A stretch of 64,000 nt of DNA from Eumeta japonica (Eukaryota > Arthropoda > Insecta > Lepidoptera > Psychidae), in contig BGZK01000486.1 in the NCBI GenBank assembly GCA_005406025.1, positions 62,001 to 126,000 of the forward strand, read 5' to 3'. A program made the translations under genes and the position numbers. The notes beneath the pieces are model-generated. The model was not told the DNA's origin. It saw nothing but the letters and a program-made list of their open reading frames with translations, and did no database searches. This document shows, piece after piece, positions 24,501-36,224 of the stretch (the first letter of the stretch is position 1; every line of letters begins with the position of its first letter).

Positions 24501-25957
24501 AGCTCCAGAATGTGTTAAAACCAACATTTTTAAGTTTCTTCGATTCTATGACAACGAGTTGTTTTGAAGTTGACTCGCTGTATCGGACACTGCGCATCTT
24601 AAATAGAATGGCCTGGAAAGAGATAATCACAAGATGCCGACAGCGGAGGTAGCTACAGTAGTCAGTGGCAACAGCAGCGACCGACCCGCAGCGGCCGTGG
24701 TGAACGTTCCGAACGGGACGGCGCCTGTAGCTCGTTGAATTGTCGGCGGACGTAATCCGAGTTATTAATTGATATACAACCTCTTTGCGCGTGTATAACT
24801 CGCGGTCCGCAGCGCGTCGGCCCCGCGCCGTTTACGCCCTCTATAACCGAATATGTATTGTTTATTCGCCGACTGGATCCGATAGAAGTTTGTGAATCGT
24901 AAACCCGCCGTGGAGTATGCGAGTCAACAGCGCCGCGCCACGGGTTAGCCGGCGACTAAATATGTAGTCGACGAAGTTTCTCGCTATTGAATAATGCATG
25001 AAACTTTGGCGCATGCGACATGTTTGAATTTAAATCGGTCCTGTACATTGATAGTTGTCGCATTTACGGGCGATAAACGAATGTGATGAATTTATGCAGC
25101 CGACACTTAATTCTCGATCTACGATCGTAGTCGTGTCGGCGTGACGTCAAAGTGTCGGCCGATCGTGACTATCACGTGTATGTACTGCGGTGGAAAATGG
25201 CTCTCTTTGGAGGAGGTCCGTCTTCATCGCAGTTCTGATAAATCTGTTGGTAGAAGATTTCGCCGTATTTGGGAGAAAACTGTTCGGAAAATATCGGAGC
25301 CATCTGGATTCTAGGCGTGTCACCTGTCTCATTCTTCACTCAAAATTAAATATAAAGCCTATTTTTCTCTTCGGACTAAAACGACCCGACGTACTCTGGA
25401 ATTGATCACTTCGCGGGCACAAAGGTGACGAGCTCCTTATAAAGTTTGCGCAAACATTTACATTGTTGAGAGATAAATTGCTATTTGTGTTCTGGAGGGT
25501 GTTTTTGTTGGTCCAGGACGTCTCTGTGCGGATCGGAATTGTCGAAAATGTCTTTCGGCGTAAAGTTGCCGTTGAATTTGCGATTGGATTATAAACTCTC
25601 GCTGGACCGCTTAAACTGAAAATTGGTTCGCTCGCTGTTTTCTTTAACTCGAAAACATTATTTAACATGAGCAATAAAGTAAAAATAATAATCATATCAA
25701 AATATTTTTTCCACGATTTATTGTCATTGTATACAGCTCGTATTTTACATCAACATAACTTTTGTTACTAAATTCAATGCCTATGCATTTCAAATTATAT
25801 CAAAAGTTCATTTATTCATTAGAAAATATCAAAGTAAAATTTTACACTTAAAAAAGGATTAGAAATGTCAAAAAATATTCAACTGCAATATAGATATACC
25901 TACTATACTACACTCATTCACTATAAGAGGCCTTCTTCCAAGGCTTCGAAATTTATA
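21515..25957. other. No gene recognised; one CpG-rich block
   Basis: A short family A end-like piece lies at 22452-22500 (TAGGGTTCCG ... GGCTACGGGATCCTTA). Near 23880-23935 the phrase ACCAARTTCGAGTTT is repeated. About 24600-25150 is strongly CpG-rich and resembles none of the repeats. An open frame on the minus strand at 25336-25695 (119 codons) has no recognisable domain and I leave it out. The rest is AT-rich. Confidence 0.3.
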
Positions 25958-26007
25958 TGTCTTAGTACATGCGTGTAGACCTACATTTACACGCTTGTAC
26001 TAAGACA
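25958..26007. repeat. 20-bp stem hairpin
   Basis: The arms 25958-25977 (TGTCTTAGTACATGCGTGTA) and 25988-26007 pair at 19 of 20 positions around a 10-nt loop. Pairing stops at the arm ends. Confidence 0.8.
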
Positions 26008-26745
26008 CGTAAAACGCTCAGATGAGAGCAACTACTAGACAGTGTGTGATGTACACACCGACGCCTGCTTTTCAGCTTTGTAATGTACAGGCGCATATAA
26101 AAGTATAATACGTAGTAGACGTGAGTGGAGAACCTACGAATACATTACATCTCATTTTCTCGACAGCTTAATCGTATATATTTTAGTGTTTGTCTTTGTC
26201 GAGACGCATTTTCGTCATTTTAAATCACAACGATTCTATAGAAGTTACGCTTCAAAAGTTTTAAAGAAATTGTAAATTATGTTTCTAAAACAGTCCGGTT
26301 GTTTTATTACCGTAAGCTTGTTATCGAGTTTATGTGCTTATGTATTAGTAACACTTAAACGAATAATCGTTTTTGTGGCGATAGTGGGTAAGGGTATATT
26401 GAATTTCAGATTTGTCCCATTTGAATGTGGTCACTTTTCAAATAAATAGAAAGAAAAATAAAAGTACGGTGAATTTTCTATACCGATCCAGGACATCAAG
26501 ACTATGTTTATCAAAAATTTATGCACGATTATTCATAGTTGATAAGAATTGCTCTGAAGGGTATTCCAGCAAAATTTTCGAAAATTTTTTGGGTCGTGCC
26601 AGGGTGCTTGAGGTAATAAATAAATGTGGTGATTTGTAACAAAGGTCACATTAAATTTGCTTTTAGGTTCGGTACGTAATTTTCTTTGGGGATATTTCAT
26701 ACCATACATTTAACAGTGAAATCGAATCATTATGTATATATATAT

Positions 26746-26806
26746 ATCGAATAGATTTGCAATATATATATATATATATATACATTCTATTGCAAATCTA
26801 TTCGAT
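26746..26806. repeat. 18-bp perfect stem with TA-repeat loop
   Basis: ATCGAATAGATTTGCAAT (26746-26763) is exactly inverted at 26789-26806. The 25-nt loop is a TA run plus ACATTCT, and a further TA run precedes the left arm. Confidence 0.85.
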
Positions 26807-28669
26807 GTTGTTATACAAGTACAAGGACGAAAATAAGGACAAAGGTGAGGACGACGACAAGGACAAACGTTCTACGAGTTAGTGATGTTGCCCAAAAAGG
26901 AAATGATTACAATAGAAAAGGTTGTCGTTATGACCCTTATGCAGGAGTTCACCGTAGGCATTTTGTTTTAAAACGCTTCAATTCTGTAAACAAATTGAAA
27001 GAACCAGTATTGAGATACTAAAATCATTATGGAGAAAACGCTATGCTTAAGTATACACTAATTTAAGAATCGGTGCGATAGTGGATTCTAAAGTAGTGTG
27101 CCGGAGAGTAAACAAGGCGCTCAGGAATGTCACAAGAAGTCACAAGAAGTGCAGGCAACGGGCAGTGATGGTATGATTTGTGGTTTTGTGACATGCAGAT
27201 GATCGAGATGGATGATCGAGACAGGTCTCATGCGCAAATGCGATATGATTTAGATCGTAGATGTTTGGGATGAGAGCGGTCGCGCGCCGTCGTCCAGTAA
27301 TATAGAACGCCAAAGAAGATATAAAAATGTAATACTTATAAATAGACAACAAAGTAACGAATGAAATGCATTACCCTTCTAATGTATATCAGGAGTATTG
27401 GGTATAAATTGAAGATCATTGGACATGAGCAACATTATTATTTGGGACAATTCCATGGTGACTATGTGCAATGTGAGAGCTGAGGGATGGATTTGTAGAT
27501 TTATAGTGCAATATTGAGAGAGTTGAATTTAAACGCGTATTTTGTGTTATGCAAAATTAGTACGGATGGATAGTTTTGAGTACAGAATTTTAGTACGTAA
27601 TTTAAAGACTTTGTAAAAGATAGACTAATTTGTTACCAATAAAAACGCAGACTCAAATTTAATAAAAAGTCCGGACAAGACTATTGAAGACGAAAAAAAG
27701 GAGATCCGTAGTGATAAATCGCAACGTTTCGTTACGGAATTAATTGTGTTAATTCAAAAGAGATGGGATGAGTAGTAGAAGTAGCACAGGCCGAAGCAGT
27801 TGGATATTTATGAACCATTTTTTTTTCACTTTCGACCTCGGGTCCTTCTTAATTTCGGTTCGTTTCTTGGATCCCCCGTTCAATTTCGTTTTTATTACAA
27901 GTTACGGTTCTCATTTAAACGAAATTGGGGCTAGTTTTTAAATATAGTTAACAATTGTTTGTTCCACGTACAACACAACACCAAAATTTCAACTTAATCT
28001 GAATGTATATGAAATAAAAACACAGACATTCGTACTTATATTTTAGGTATGTACTACGATGAATGGTTTTACGAGTTATCATGGGGTATCACAGTATTAA
28101 AATATTATTATGTGCTCGTAAATGGGTTCAAATGCATATAATAAATTTATAACACTGTCAGTACTAATTTATATACCGCGACGTGCGCAAGCTTTTGCCG
28201 TCGATATATCAGTTTATAGACGGCTTATCGTGTTTTATTAGTTCAATGAGAATAAAAATGAAGAATTGAAATTTAATGATAGAAAGAGATCTTCGTTTGC
28301 AAGATAAATTTAATTTTTTTAAATAGTCCGTAAAGTGTTTGCAAATGTATTTAAGAGATTACTTGAAAAAGCTCTGCTTTACATCAATTTCTTATTAAGG
28401 AAATTAAATAACGACTAAATTGAGTTTAATTAAGATGTGATTCAGTATTATGAAAGAAAAAGAATATTCTTTTATTAGTGTATATGAAAAATATATAGAA
28501 AATCTGTAAAACCATTGCCCTTCCGGGCCAGCCCTTAAATTTTCGGGCTATGATATTAATCGATGTGCGTTTGAATTCCTTAAATTTTAAAATGCACTTG
28601 TCTCATGCTTTTAAGTATTTCGAGCATGAAAACTCGAAAAATAGTTCACTCTGCAGGCCATTCTTGTTT

Positions 28670-28741
28670 AAGCTCAAAACACTCAAAAACATACGTAACA
28701 GAAATTGTTCAGCTTTGTATGTTTTTGAATGCTTTGAGCTT
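28670..28741 (-). ncRNA. Candidate pre-miRNA-like hairpin
   Basis: Arms 28670-28694 and 28717-28741 are inverted copies differing at two positions. On the plus-strand transcript these are A-C mismatches, while on the minus-strand transcript both become G-U pairs. A minus-strand RNA would therefore form an unbroken 25-bp stem with a 22-nt loop, within the size range of an animal miRNA precursor. I do not recognise a known miRNA seed, and expression is unknown. It could equally be a small inverted-repeat transposon relic. Confidence 0.3.
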
Positions 28742-29124
28742 GCAGTAAAAGCTTTAAAGCTTTTTTTTCAAGGTTCAAAGACCAATTTTAGTATTTTTTT
28801 GAGCTGTCTGACGCTATAAGGTTTTTAGGGTATGTTTTTATAAAAAAAACAGATGAAAAACGGACAAGCAGACCGAAGTATACTACGGGAATATAGCAGA
28901 AACATATCATAACATGTAATTTCTATAGAAATTTCAAAACAATTTTAAAAAGTATGAGCAGTGTGGGGTAAGTTTACTTCGAGTTTCTGATAGGTTTCGG
29001 ATAGGCATAGTTTGGTATTTACATATGTATACTAAAACAAAACACCACTCTTTCATTTTAAATTCTTTAAAATGAAATTTGGTCAGTTGATAGTATAACG
29101 TAAGAGCCTACTAAGAAAGGATTT

Positions 29125-29510
29125 TTGAAAATATTTTTTTTAAAGGGAATAAAAGGGCGGTACATTGAAATTTGTATAAAACTTATTATGAAGCTGACTA
29201 AGATTATTAGATTTGGTTTAATATTCTTAAGATATTTTATTATTGTTATCGAAAGTATCACGAAGAATCTAAAGTTGAAAAGTAAAGAAACAAATATTTT
29301 AATTTTTTTAAGCAAACTTCGGTTCGTCGATGATATCGTTTTTTCTCAGAAACGGCAACTCAGCTATAAAAAAATGTTTACAAACTTTATACAATCACTT
29401 TGGGAATCCATCTGGAAATAAACACTTCTAAAACAAAAATCATGACTGATACCAGAAAAACACCCAATAATGTTAAAAAACATTCAACAAGAATAAGTAC
29501 AAAAATAAAT
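29125..29510 (+). pseudogene. Non-LTR RT fragment (FVDD type)
   Basis: Reading ESITKNLKLKSKETNILIFL then SKLRFVDDIVFSQKRQLS, with the catalytic box FVDD at 29323-29334 (FADD in active relatives). After a frameshift it continues EINTSKTKIMTD, the usual motif-D/E region. Upstream, a degraded KGI(K)QG-like motif appears near 29140. It resembles RTE-like elements of the LRFADDIVL type. No intact frame. Confidence 0.65.
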
Positions 29511-29599
29511 TTATTTAGGCATTCAAATACCTTTTTCTAAGTCTATATACATAAATAAAACGGATAAACACAACATGGATTGAATTGTGAAGATAGAAA

Positions 29600-30545
29600 G
29601 AAGTACTGAAATAAAACCTTCCTGTAAAACTCAAAAAAAAGTTCTGCCTTCTTCAAGAAAGAAGTCCAAACGCTGGTGAAATCCCTCAAAACCAAAAAGA
29701 CACCAGGTCTCGATGGTATTAGTATTAAAACAATCAAATGATCTTTTATGCCTCCATTGGGCCTATTAGTTGCGATATTTAATGCGTGTCCAAAAAATTG
29801 CTATTTTCCTCCCACCAGGAAAGTAATAGGTATTCACAAACCAGAGAAACCACGCGACCTCCCTGCTAGTTATGCTTCCGTTTCTGGTGGATAGAGATTA
29901 ACCCTGATAAGTCAGCAGCTATACAGTTTAAGTATAGACAGAGTAGGAGTCGACAAATTGTCGACATAGACACGCTGCACCTTAGATTATTGAATGCGAA
30001 CATTCCGTGGCAATTTAACTATAAATATCTAGGAGTCACGTTCGATAAATAATCTCAATTTCAGAGATCATATCGACTAGAAGTTGCAATTTTCTATCGA
30101 GCGCGGCTCGGACCCATGCTCAGTAGAAAAAGCAAATTATCTCGGAGCAATAAGCGCACTATTTACAAGATGTGCGTAAGAACGGTGATATACGCGTCTC
30201 AAGTTTTCGCTCACGCCACTGCGAAATCACTGGATAGCCTGCAAGTTATTTAGAATAAGTTCTGTAGATCCGCCATGGATGCACATCGGTGCATCCGCAA
30301 TTCAATACTTCACAGGAATTTAGTACTCCCTACTATTTAATACTAAATTCGTGAAGGATGTATCAAAGTGATTCTTCGATATCGCGGGGTCTCATCCCAA
30401 TGCGCTCCGTCGTGCAGCAGTCGCTTAAGAGATACCAAATCCCTACCATTTCATCTGTAGACCACGGAATATACTTTATGATCCACCTGACACTTTTACT
30501 GTAGCAGTAGCAAGTCTAATGGAAGTCAACGATACACATGTCTGA
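29600..30545 (+). pseudogene. Jockey-like non-LTR element, RT core deleted
   Basis: The first part (about 29652-29890) gives KKEVQTLVKSLKTKKTPGLD, GISIKTIK, PPLGLLVAIFNACPKNCYF and IHKPEKPRDLPASYASVSGG, the fingers region of a jockey-type RT. At about 29893 it jumps directly to WIEINPDKSAAIQF and IPWQFNYKYLGVTFDK, which lie after the catalytic FADD box in family members. The whole palm core is therefore missing. Later fragments match the thumb and C-terminal region (FAHATAKSLDSLQV-like, NSILHRN-like, VASLMEVNDTHV near 30520-30542). Stops and frameshifts throughout. Confidence 0.75.
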
Positions 30546-30990
30546 CTAAGCGTAGGAATTCCTCCACTAGTTAGGTCTTAGATCTTAGCTCCCTTACTCT
30601 ATCCGGCTTCTTCCGCGCTAAGTAGGCGAAATGGACCCGATTCGTGTCGGTATCCAGTGACTTCTATGCCGAGGCGATCCCTTTAAGAATCGCCCATAGG
30701 GCATGTCACACACTGTCGGCACCTCCGTATGTCGCCCGGCCGCGTTCTGTGAAGCTATTATAAAAATACAGCTATATAGCATTGCCGACCAAATTATTCC
30801 ATACTTCAGGGGGAAGTTTTTAGTGGTTTTCAGCCCCACAATACCCGCGTGCATGGGCGCGCGGGTGTTCGTTATACATTTTTTACCTCCTCCTCGCCGT
30901 AAGGGCAACAAAAAAAATTGGCTCATATATTGAGACTTGCGAGATACATATGTGCTCTAAATTTAATAAATACACCTCAAACGGTTATTA
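30546..30990 (+). mobile_element. 3' untranslated region of the jockey-like element
   Basis: Follows the end of the decayed ORF. It contains GGGGGAAGTTTTTAGTGGTT, TTTCAGCCCC, an inverted pair around CACCCGCGC, GTTCGTTATACA and TCTAAATTTAATAAAT, a layout I associate with lepidopteran jockey 3' ends. The open frames here (30618-30926 minus and 30703-30933 plus) are by-products of this GC-richer non-coding sequence. Confidence 0.5.
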
Positions 30991-31395
30991 GATTATTAAC
31001 GTTCAAAACCGTCATTTTTATCACTGATTGACCTATAGATCAAAACTCTAACCCAGTTCCAAATGACCTACAAAGATTAAATTACGCATCTATATAGGTA
31101 GTTTGGTGAATACAAAGGAATAAATCTGAAATTAAAAAAATTTTATCATTTCATTATAATTTTTCAATATCTATTATTGGAAAATTACCATAAGGTGTTA
31201 TAAACGTTGCCACGACTAAATAAGCTTAATTCAATGAGGATATGAAACAGTATCGCAAATAATTAATTGGCATTTTTGATTGTTTAATCATTATTACCAC
31301 CATTATACATTCATACGACACTGACATACGTCAGTCAGCATGAGCAAAACGGACAATTTCCGATTTGCCGAAAGGGATGTAAATATATACTTATA

Positions 31396-32053
31396 GTCTA
31401 AGTAATAAGTTGAAAATGGTGAAACACAGAGTAAACAATATTACTTTGATTTTACAGTTTTAGTTTAAGTTAATTTATTATAAACAAGATGTTCAAATTT
31501 TTTAAACTTTTATGGCGCAATTTTGTTAAGCATGTACATAAGAACAGCTCCACGAAGCGAAACAAAAATTTTTTCAATTAATTAAACATTTTTTATGTAC
31601 AATGAAGGTAAATGTTGGAGTAAATTATAATTTATTTAAGTTATTAAATTAATATTTAATACCTTAGAAAATTATTTAGTGTGACGTACTTGATTTTGAC
31701 GCCACGCGCGCTACCTTAAAATGTCGCGCGGAGGCCCATTTTCAGCGTTAAATTAAAATTACAAATAATAAAGGTAGAGTTCCAAAAGTAAAAAAACAAA
31801 TTTATAGGAAATTTCCTCCTCTTTAAGGATCTTTATTTAAAACTTCTTAAATATTAGTACTTTACGAGATATCAGTGAAAAATGAAATACCTCTTTTTTC
31901 ATCTTTAATTGTTTATATTTTTTTTGCAAAATTTACGTGTTAATAAACGCTTTAGATACATTTTTGTAGACACTTTCCAAATTTAATGAGCTATCACACG
32001 TATTTTTAGGACCATTATTTCTATTTTTCACCATTTCAACTTGTTAACTAGAC
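31396..32053. mobile_element. Long-arm element family, partial copy
   Basis: Left end TA|GTCTAAGTAATAAGTTG and right end ...CAACTTGTTAACTAGAC|TA are inverted over about 35 bp. The right part (about 31725-32053) follows the right arm at 1690-2031 (ATTTTCAGCGTTAAATTAAA, AATAAAGGTAGAGTTCC, GAAATACCTCTTTTTTCATC). The left long arm is replaced by unrelated AT-rich sequence. TA flanks both ends. Confidence 0.75.
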
Positions 32054-34539
32054 TAATAAAAGGCATATGGATTGCAACCTAGATTGGGAGTAATTTCATT
32101 TTGTCTTTTTGTATATATATGAATAGAATTTATAATTTTAAAATCGTACAAACATCGTAGCATTTGCGCACCTATTTTAATGAGACATCGGTGGCAGTAC
32201 GTCGCCGGGTCACATGAAAAAAAGCCAAGTCGTCGTGCACTGGCAGCTTGTGGCTTTTTCAATTGAAGCTAGGAGTAGGACTTCTTTTTAAGATAGAAGT
32301 TTTTCCTTTAACTTTCCCTAACCAGTGCATCTGAAGGCGTAAATTGATTAATTATTATTGTATGATTTCTGAAGGAACATTATGAGAAAAATGTTTAAAA
32401 TAGATAATTATTGCTTTAACACAAGGGTTATTTCATTACGGGTGGTGCACGCCGCGAGTTTTCGTTGTTGCTCCAAAAGATCTCAAGAAACGATACAGGC
32501 CCAATTTCTACGCTAGCAAAAATGATGTATAACATAAGAGAATCAAAACATAAACGGATACGAAGTCGCAAAAACATAACTGAATGAATATTAAGTGACG
32601 TTCTTCGTACAACAATTTTTGTAATATTAATAAATAGCGTCGTGTAGTTCGCAGCATTTGCTTTCGGTAATTAAAACGGCGTATTTCACCTTCGTGTAAC
32701 GAATAAGATAAGGCATTCGGTTCACGGACCCAACAAAAGACGCCACGTCGGCCGGAGAGAGGGCGCGACAGTTTCAATATATCTACGGAGTGAGTTATGC
32801 GCGTGCGTTCGTCACGGCTATCGCGCCATTACAGGTGACTGGCGACTTTCTGTTACTCAGAAAGTATCTTGTTAATTCTGAAATCACCCGCGTTATTCGG
32901 AGTGGAAACTTCTGCGGTCCCGCAATCGAATACATCAAACGGGACCAGATTGTAATCTTAGCGTTGGCCGTACGCCTGTGCAACGTGTGTCAGAAATTTG
33001 TTGTTCAATAATGAGAAACAAATCGAATAAAAAAAATATACTCGTTACAAGACAAATATGTTATATTTTCTTTCAAGGTAATTTTTCCAATTTTGTTAAC
33101 ATATAACTGTGGTTATATGGTAGGTTACCCAAAATTTGAGTGAATGAATGGCTATTTCTCTACGTGGCTTATTCTTCTATTTTTGTGATCAGAATCTTGA
33201 GTATCGATATATCTAAGGAGAGTGAATAAAAGATTCGAGGTGAGTGTAACGGTATTTAACGTAGCATATCGCTACCCCTCCGACCGTGATTTTGATCTTA
33301 AAGAACTTTAAGAAAGAGTAACGGGTAAACTAGAGTTTAACGCTGTGCATTGGTATTTAGTTTGCAATAGTGAGCGGTTCGAACTTTTGATGGCATAAGG
33401 CATTGAATATTATTTACATTAGATGGAACACTTAAATATGAATTTGGATACTTCTGATCTGTTCAGACTGAAATAAAAGTATGTTATGCTGACATAACCG
33501 CTTTTGTTGATAATTTACTATTAATATCACAAAAGAACTTTATTTGAAATTACAATAACGTATGTTGTATAGAATATAAAATTAAGGTTTTATCTGAGTA
33601 TAGTAAATTCATATAATTTGTTTGTAAGACAGACACACTTCAAAGTAAGATTAAACAACGATCGCGGTGAAAACCAGTGTACTTCGTTTGTAATAGCAAC
33701 AAAATATTTTTAGTAGTGCACACTAGTAACTTTAGTTAATTTAAGACTAATTTTTTGTAAAATACACGAAACAGTTCTAATGATAAACATAACAAGCAGT
33801 ATTTAGTAATAATAACTAATACGAAACGTAACATTGACAAAACGACATGTCAAAAACTAAAGTTTTATTACGTTTATTTTCCCAATATATTTTTTTCATA
33901 AAAGTCATCATAAATTACGTTCAAATAAATTAAAAACCCGTTGCTTTAAGTTAAGGCACTTTGTATATCGTAATATGTGCAAATAATATTATATGACAAA
34001 ATACAAAAAGCTTTTCTGAAATAAATAAGATTTAACGTAAAAAGAAATGAAAACCGTGATTATGGTGTTCTAATTTTAAATTGTTTTTTAATGTCATTGT
34101 AAGTTATTTGAGCCACTCTGATTTCAAAATTGATTTCTCACTGGTATTTTATGAAATATTAAAACAGCAATATTTACTTTTTTTTTTGTAAAAATACCAT
34201 CGGTATGGCACAATATTAACAAAAAAATATTTTATAGTGACAATTAATTTGATGAAAATTGCTTTACTTTATCCCATACAAATTCGAATATTATTCTTAG
34301 TTAAAAGAAGAATAAAATTTTAAGTTAATTTTTTTTTTAATAATACCAATAAAATGTTTTCCTGTTGATATTCAATTGTATTACTTCTACATAAGACTCT
34401 TTTGTTATTAAAGAATTTTTATTGTTTAACGTATTATTTATAATATTGGTGAGTAGATGACGCTAGTAAAAAAAGTTTATATAGCGCCATAGGTCTGCCG
34501 ACGATCAGACTTAGGCAATTCAAACAATCTCTTTACGCT
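32054..34539. other. No gene recognised
   Basis: Two overlapping short frames on opposite strands (32790-33011) have no known motif. The remainder, especially 33040-34480, is AT-rich and featureless. Confidence 0.3.
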
Positions 34540-34595
34540 ATCGCTTCTCGGATTTTTGGCTGAGATGAAAGTGTAGTATTTGAACTTTTAACTAG
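34540..34595 (+). pseudogene. U2 snRNA 5'-end pseudogene
   Basis: ATCGCTTCTCGGATTTTTGG, then CTGAGATGAAAGTGTAGTAT, follows the highly conserved 5' end of U2 snRNA (stem I and the branch-site pairing region GTGTAGTA), with a few substitutions. After GTAGTAT the match to U2 (TCTGTTCTTATCAGC in functional genes) fades. Only about 50 of the expected ~190 nt are present, so it cannot be functional. Whether an upstream snRNA promoter element came with it is not evident. Confidence 0.75.
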
Positions 34596-36224
34596 TACAT
34601 TAAATTGATTTTTGTATCTTAACAAACGTAATTTCGTAAATTACATAAACATAGTTTTGTTACAAGTACAAAGTTAGTTTCGTTAAAAGTACTAAAGTAA
34701 TTTAATAACATACACCTCTAGTTTTGCTATATGCATACATCTATCAAACACCTCAAGTGATATATTCAAAAAACATATATGTACTTAAAAATACAGAGAT
34801 TCCTAGTAGATACGACTGTACTCGTTAAGTAAAAACAGTTCATTTACAGATTATACAAATAATTATTGTAAGGTTTTTAAAATTAAATTAATAAGTTACG
34901 TTAATTACGTTAAATTAATACAATATGAATTAGTTAAATTCACTGCAAAATGGATTAAATTTAAATTAATAAATTTAGTTATTTTAACAATATTTATTTA
35001 GTAAAAATAACGTCGTACTTATTTAGGTTCTATATTAACCTTAGGAAATCGCTTATTTTGTTGTTTTAACCAGAGTTTTATTTTCTGTGTTCAAGCTTGA
35101 GATGGTACGGTGTACATTTTTGCATGCTGTTTCTAAAAGCGTCAAGGTGATCCCTTATCGTACGATATGTAGGCGACTAGGGGGATACCATTGTGCTTTT
35201 GTTGGTAAGAGTCCTATATAACATGGTAAGGTGTCCTGTGGTGCTGAATATCTATGAGAGTTTCTGCAATAGAAATAAAAAAAAAATAGGTAGGGACTCG
35301 GTGGTCAGCGCGTTGTTTTTGAAACAGAAAGTAAAAACAATCAGATTTTGATCACAACTGAGTTAATTAAAGAGATTTTTATTTAAGTTCAATTAAAAAG
35401 TATACTTCATAAATCGAAAATCATACTAAGTCTCTGCTGCAGAACGTTGTCACAATATTCGTATTGGTGACATAGTTCGTTAACGTTCATTAACAGCCTC
35501 CACCCTCAATGGATTAGCACGAAGGCTGAAGGTTCAAGCCTTTAAGTTTATAATTACAGCAGGGAGTCTTCCTATCAAAATCTCATATAATCATCCAAAA
35601 TTTATTATTGCTTGTATACTTGTTTTTGTGTGGGCTTAGCAATTATAATAACTTAAATTCGCCTAGAGATAACCGCATAGTGCAAGTATTCTTTAACTGT
35701 GTTTAAATTTTTAATTTTATTACAATTAAATAACTTTCATAACAAAGGGCGAGCGCATAATATCGTGATGGATTACAAACAGAAGAACGGTTCTGTAAAC
35801 ATAAAACGGTTCAGTCAGTATCGAAAATAATTACGTTATGGTGAGAAGGTTGCTCCCGTGCACCCTCAATTGACGGCATTGTGACGTCAGTATTAATACC
35901 GGTTGATTGAATCGTTTTGAGTTTACAAAACGGGTCTACGGGTCAAACGAAATACGTTGAACCTACTGCAGGATGAAGAACGATGGTTACATTTTGAAAC
36001 GAGTACAGTGCGAAAGTATCGATGTTGGTCGTGAAATCCCTAGTTTATGGACTCTGGAGAGTCTAGACTGAAAGTGGACTGACTCTAGAGGTCGTCTGAG
36101 CTCTCCAGCGCGGAAGATGGAATTTTCGGAATTGTCCTGGTGGAATTTAAATACGGAGGCGTGGGCAGACCGTTGGTGACGAAGTTTTCTGTATGCTTAA
36201 AAACATTGCCATCAAATCAAAAGA
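34596..36224. other. Mostly AT-rich; possible retroposed 3' end
   Basis: About 35100-35290 is a GC-balanced stretch (CTTATCGTACGATATGTAGG, GACTAGGGGGATACCA, CCTATATAACATGGTA) ending in AGAAATAAAAAAAAAATAGG. This looks like a retroposed 3' end with an A tail. Near 35500-35535, GGTTCAAGCC resembles a pol III B box without a convincing A box. Confidence 0.3.

Larger units (their letters stand above)
26008..29124. other. No gene recognised
   Basis: Holds two inverted repeats (26746-26806 and 28670-28741, listed separately), small tandem doublets (TCACAAGAAG twice near 27130; GATCGAGA-like doublet near 27200) and AT-rich sequence without family motifs in any frame. Confidence 0.3.

Noticed and set aside
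25336..25695. 119-codon minus-strand frame
   Set aside because: No recognisable motif or splice signals with good support; the region is better described as the flank of a CpG-rich block.
30618..30933. Overlapping frames on both strands (76 and 102 codons)
   Set aside because: Both fall in the 3' UTR of the jockey-like element and have no protein signature.
35500..35540. tRNA or SINE with GGTTCAAGCC
   Set aside because: B-box-like only; no cloverleaf could be drawn and no A box is present.
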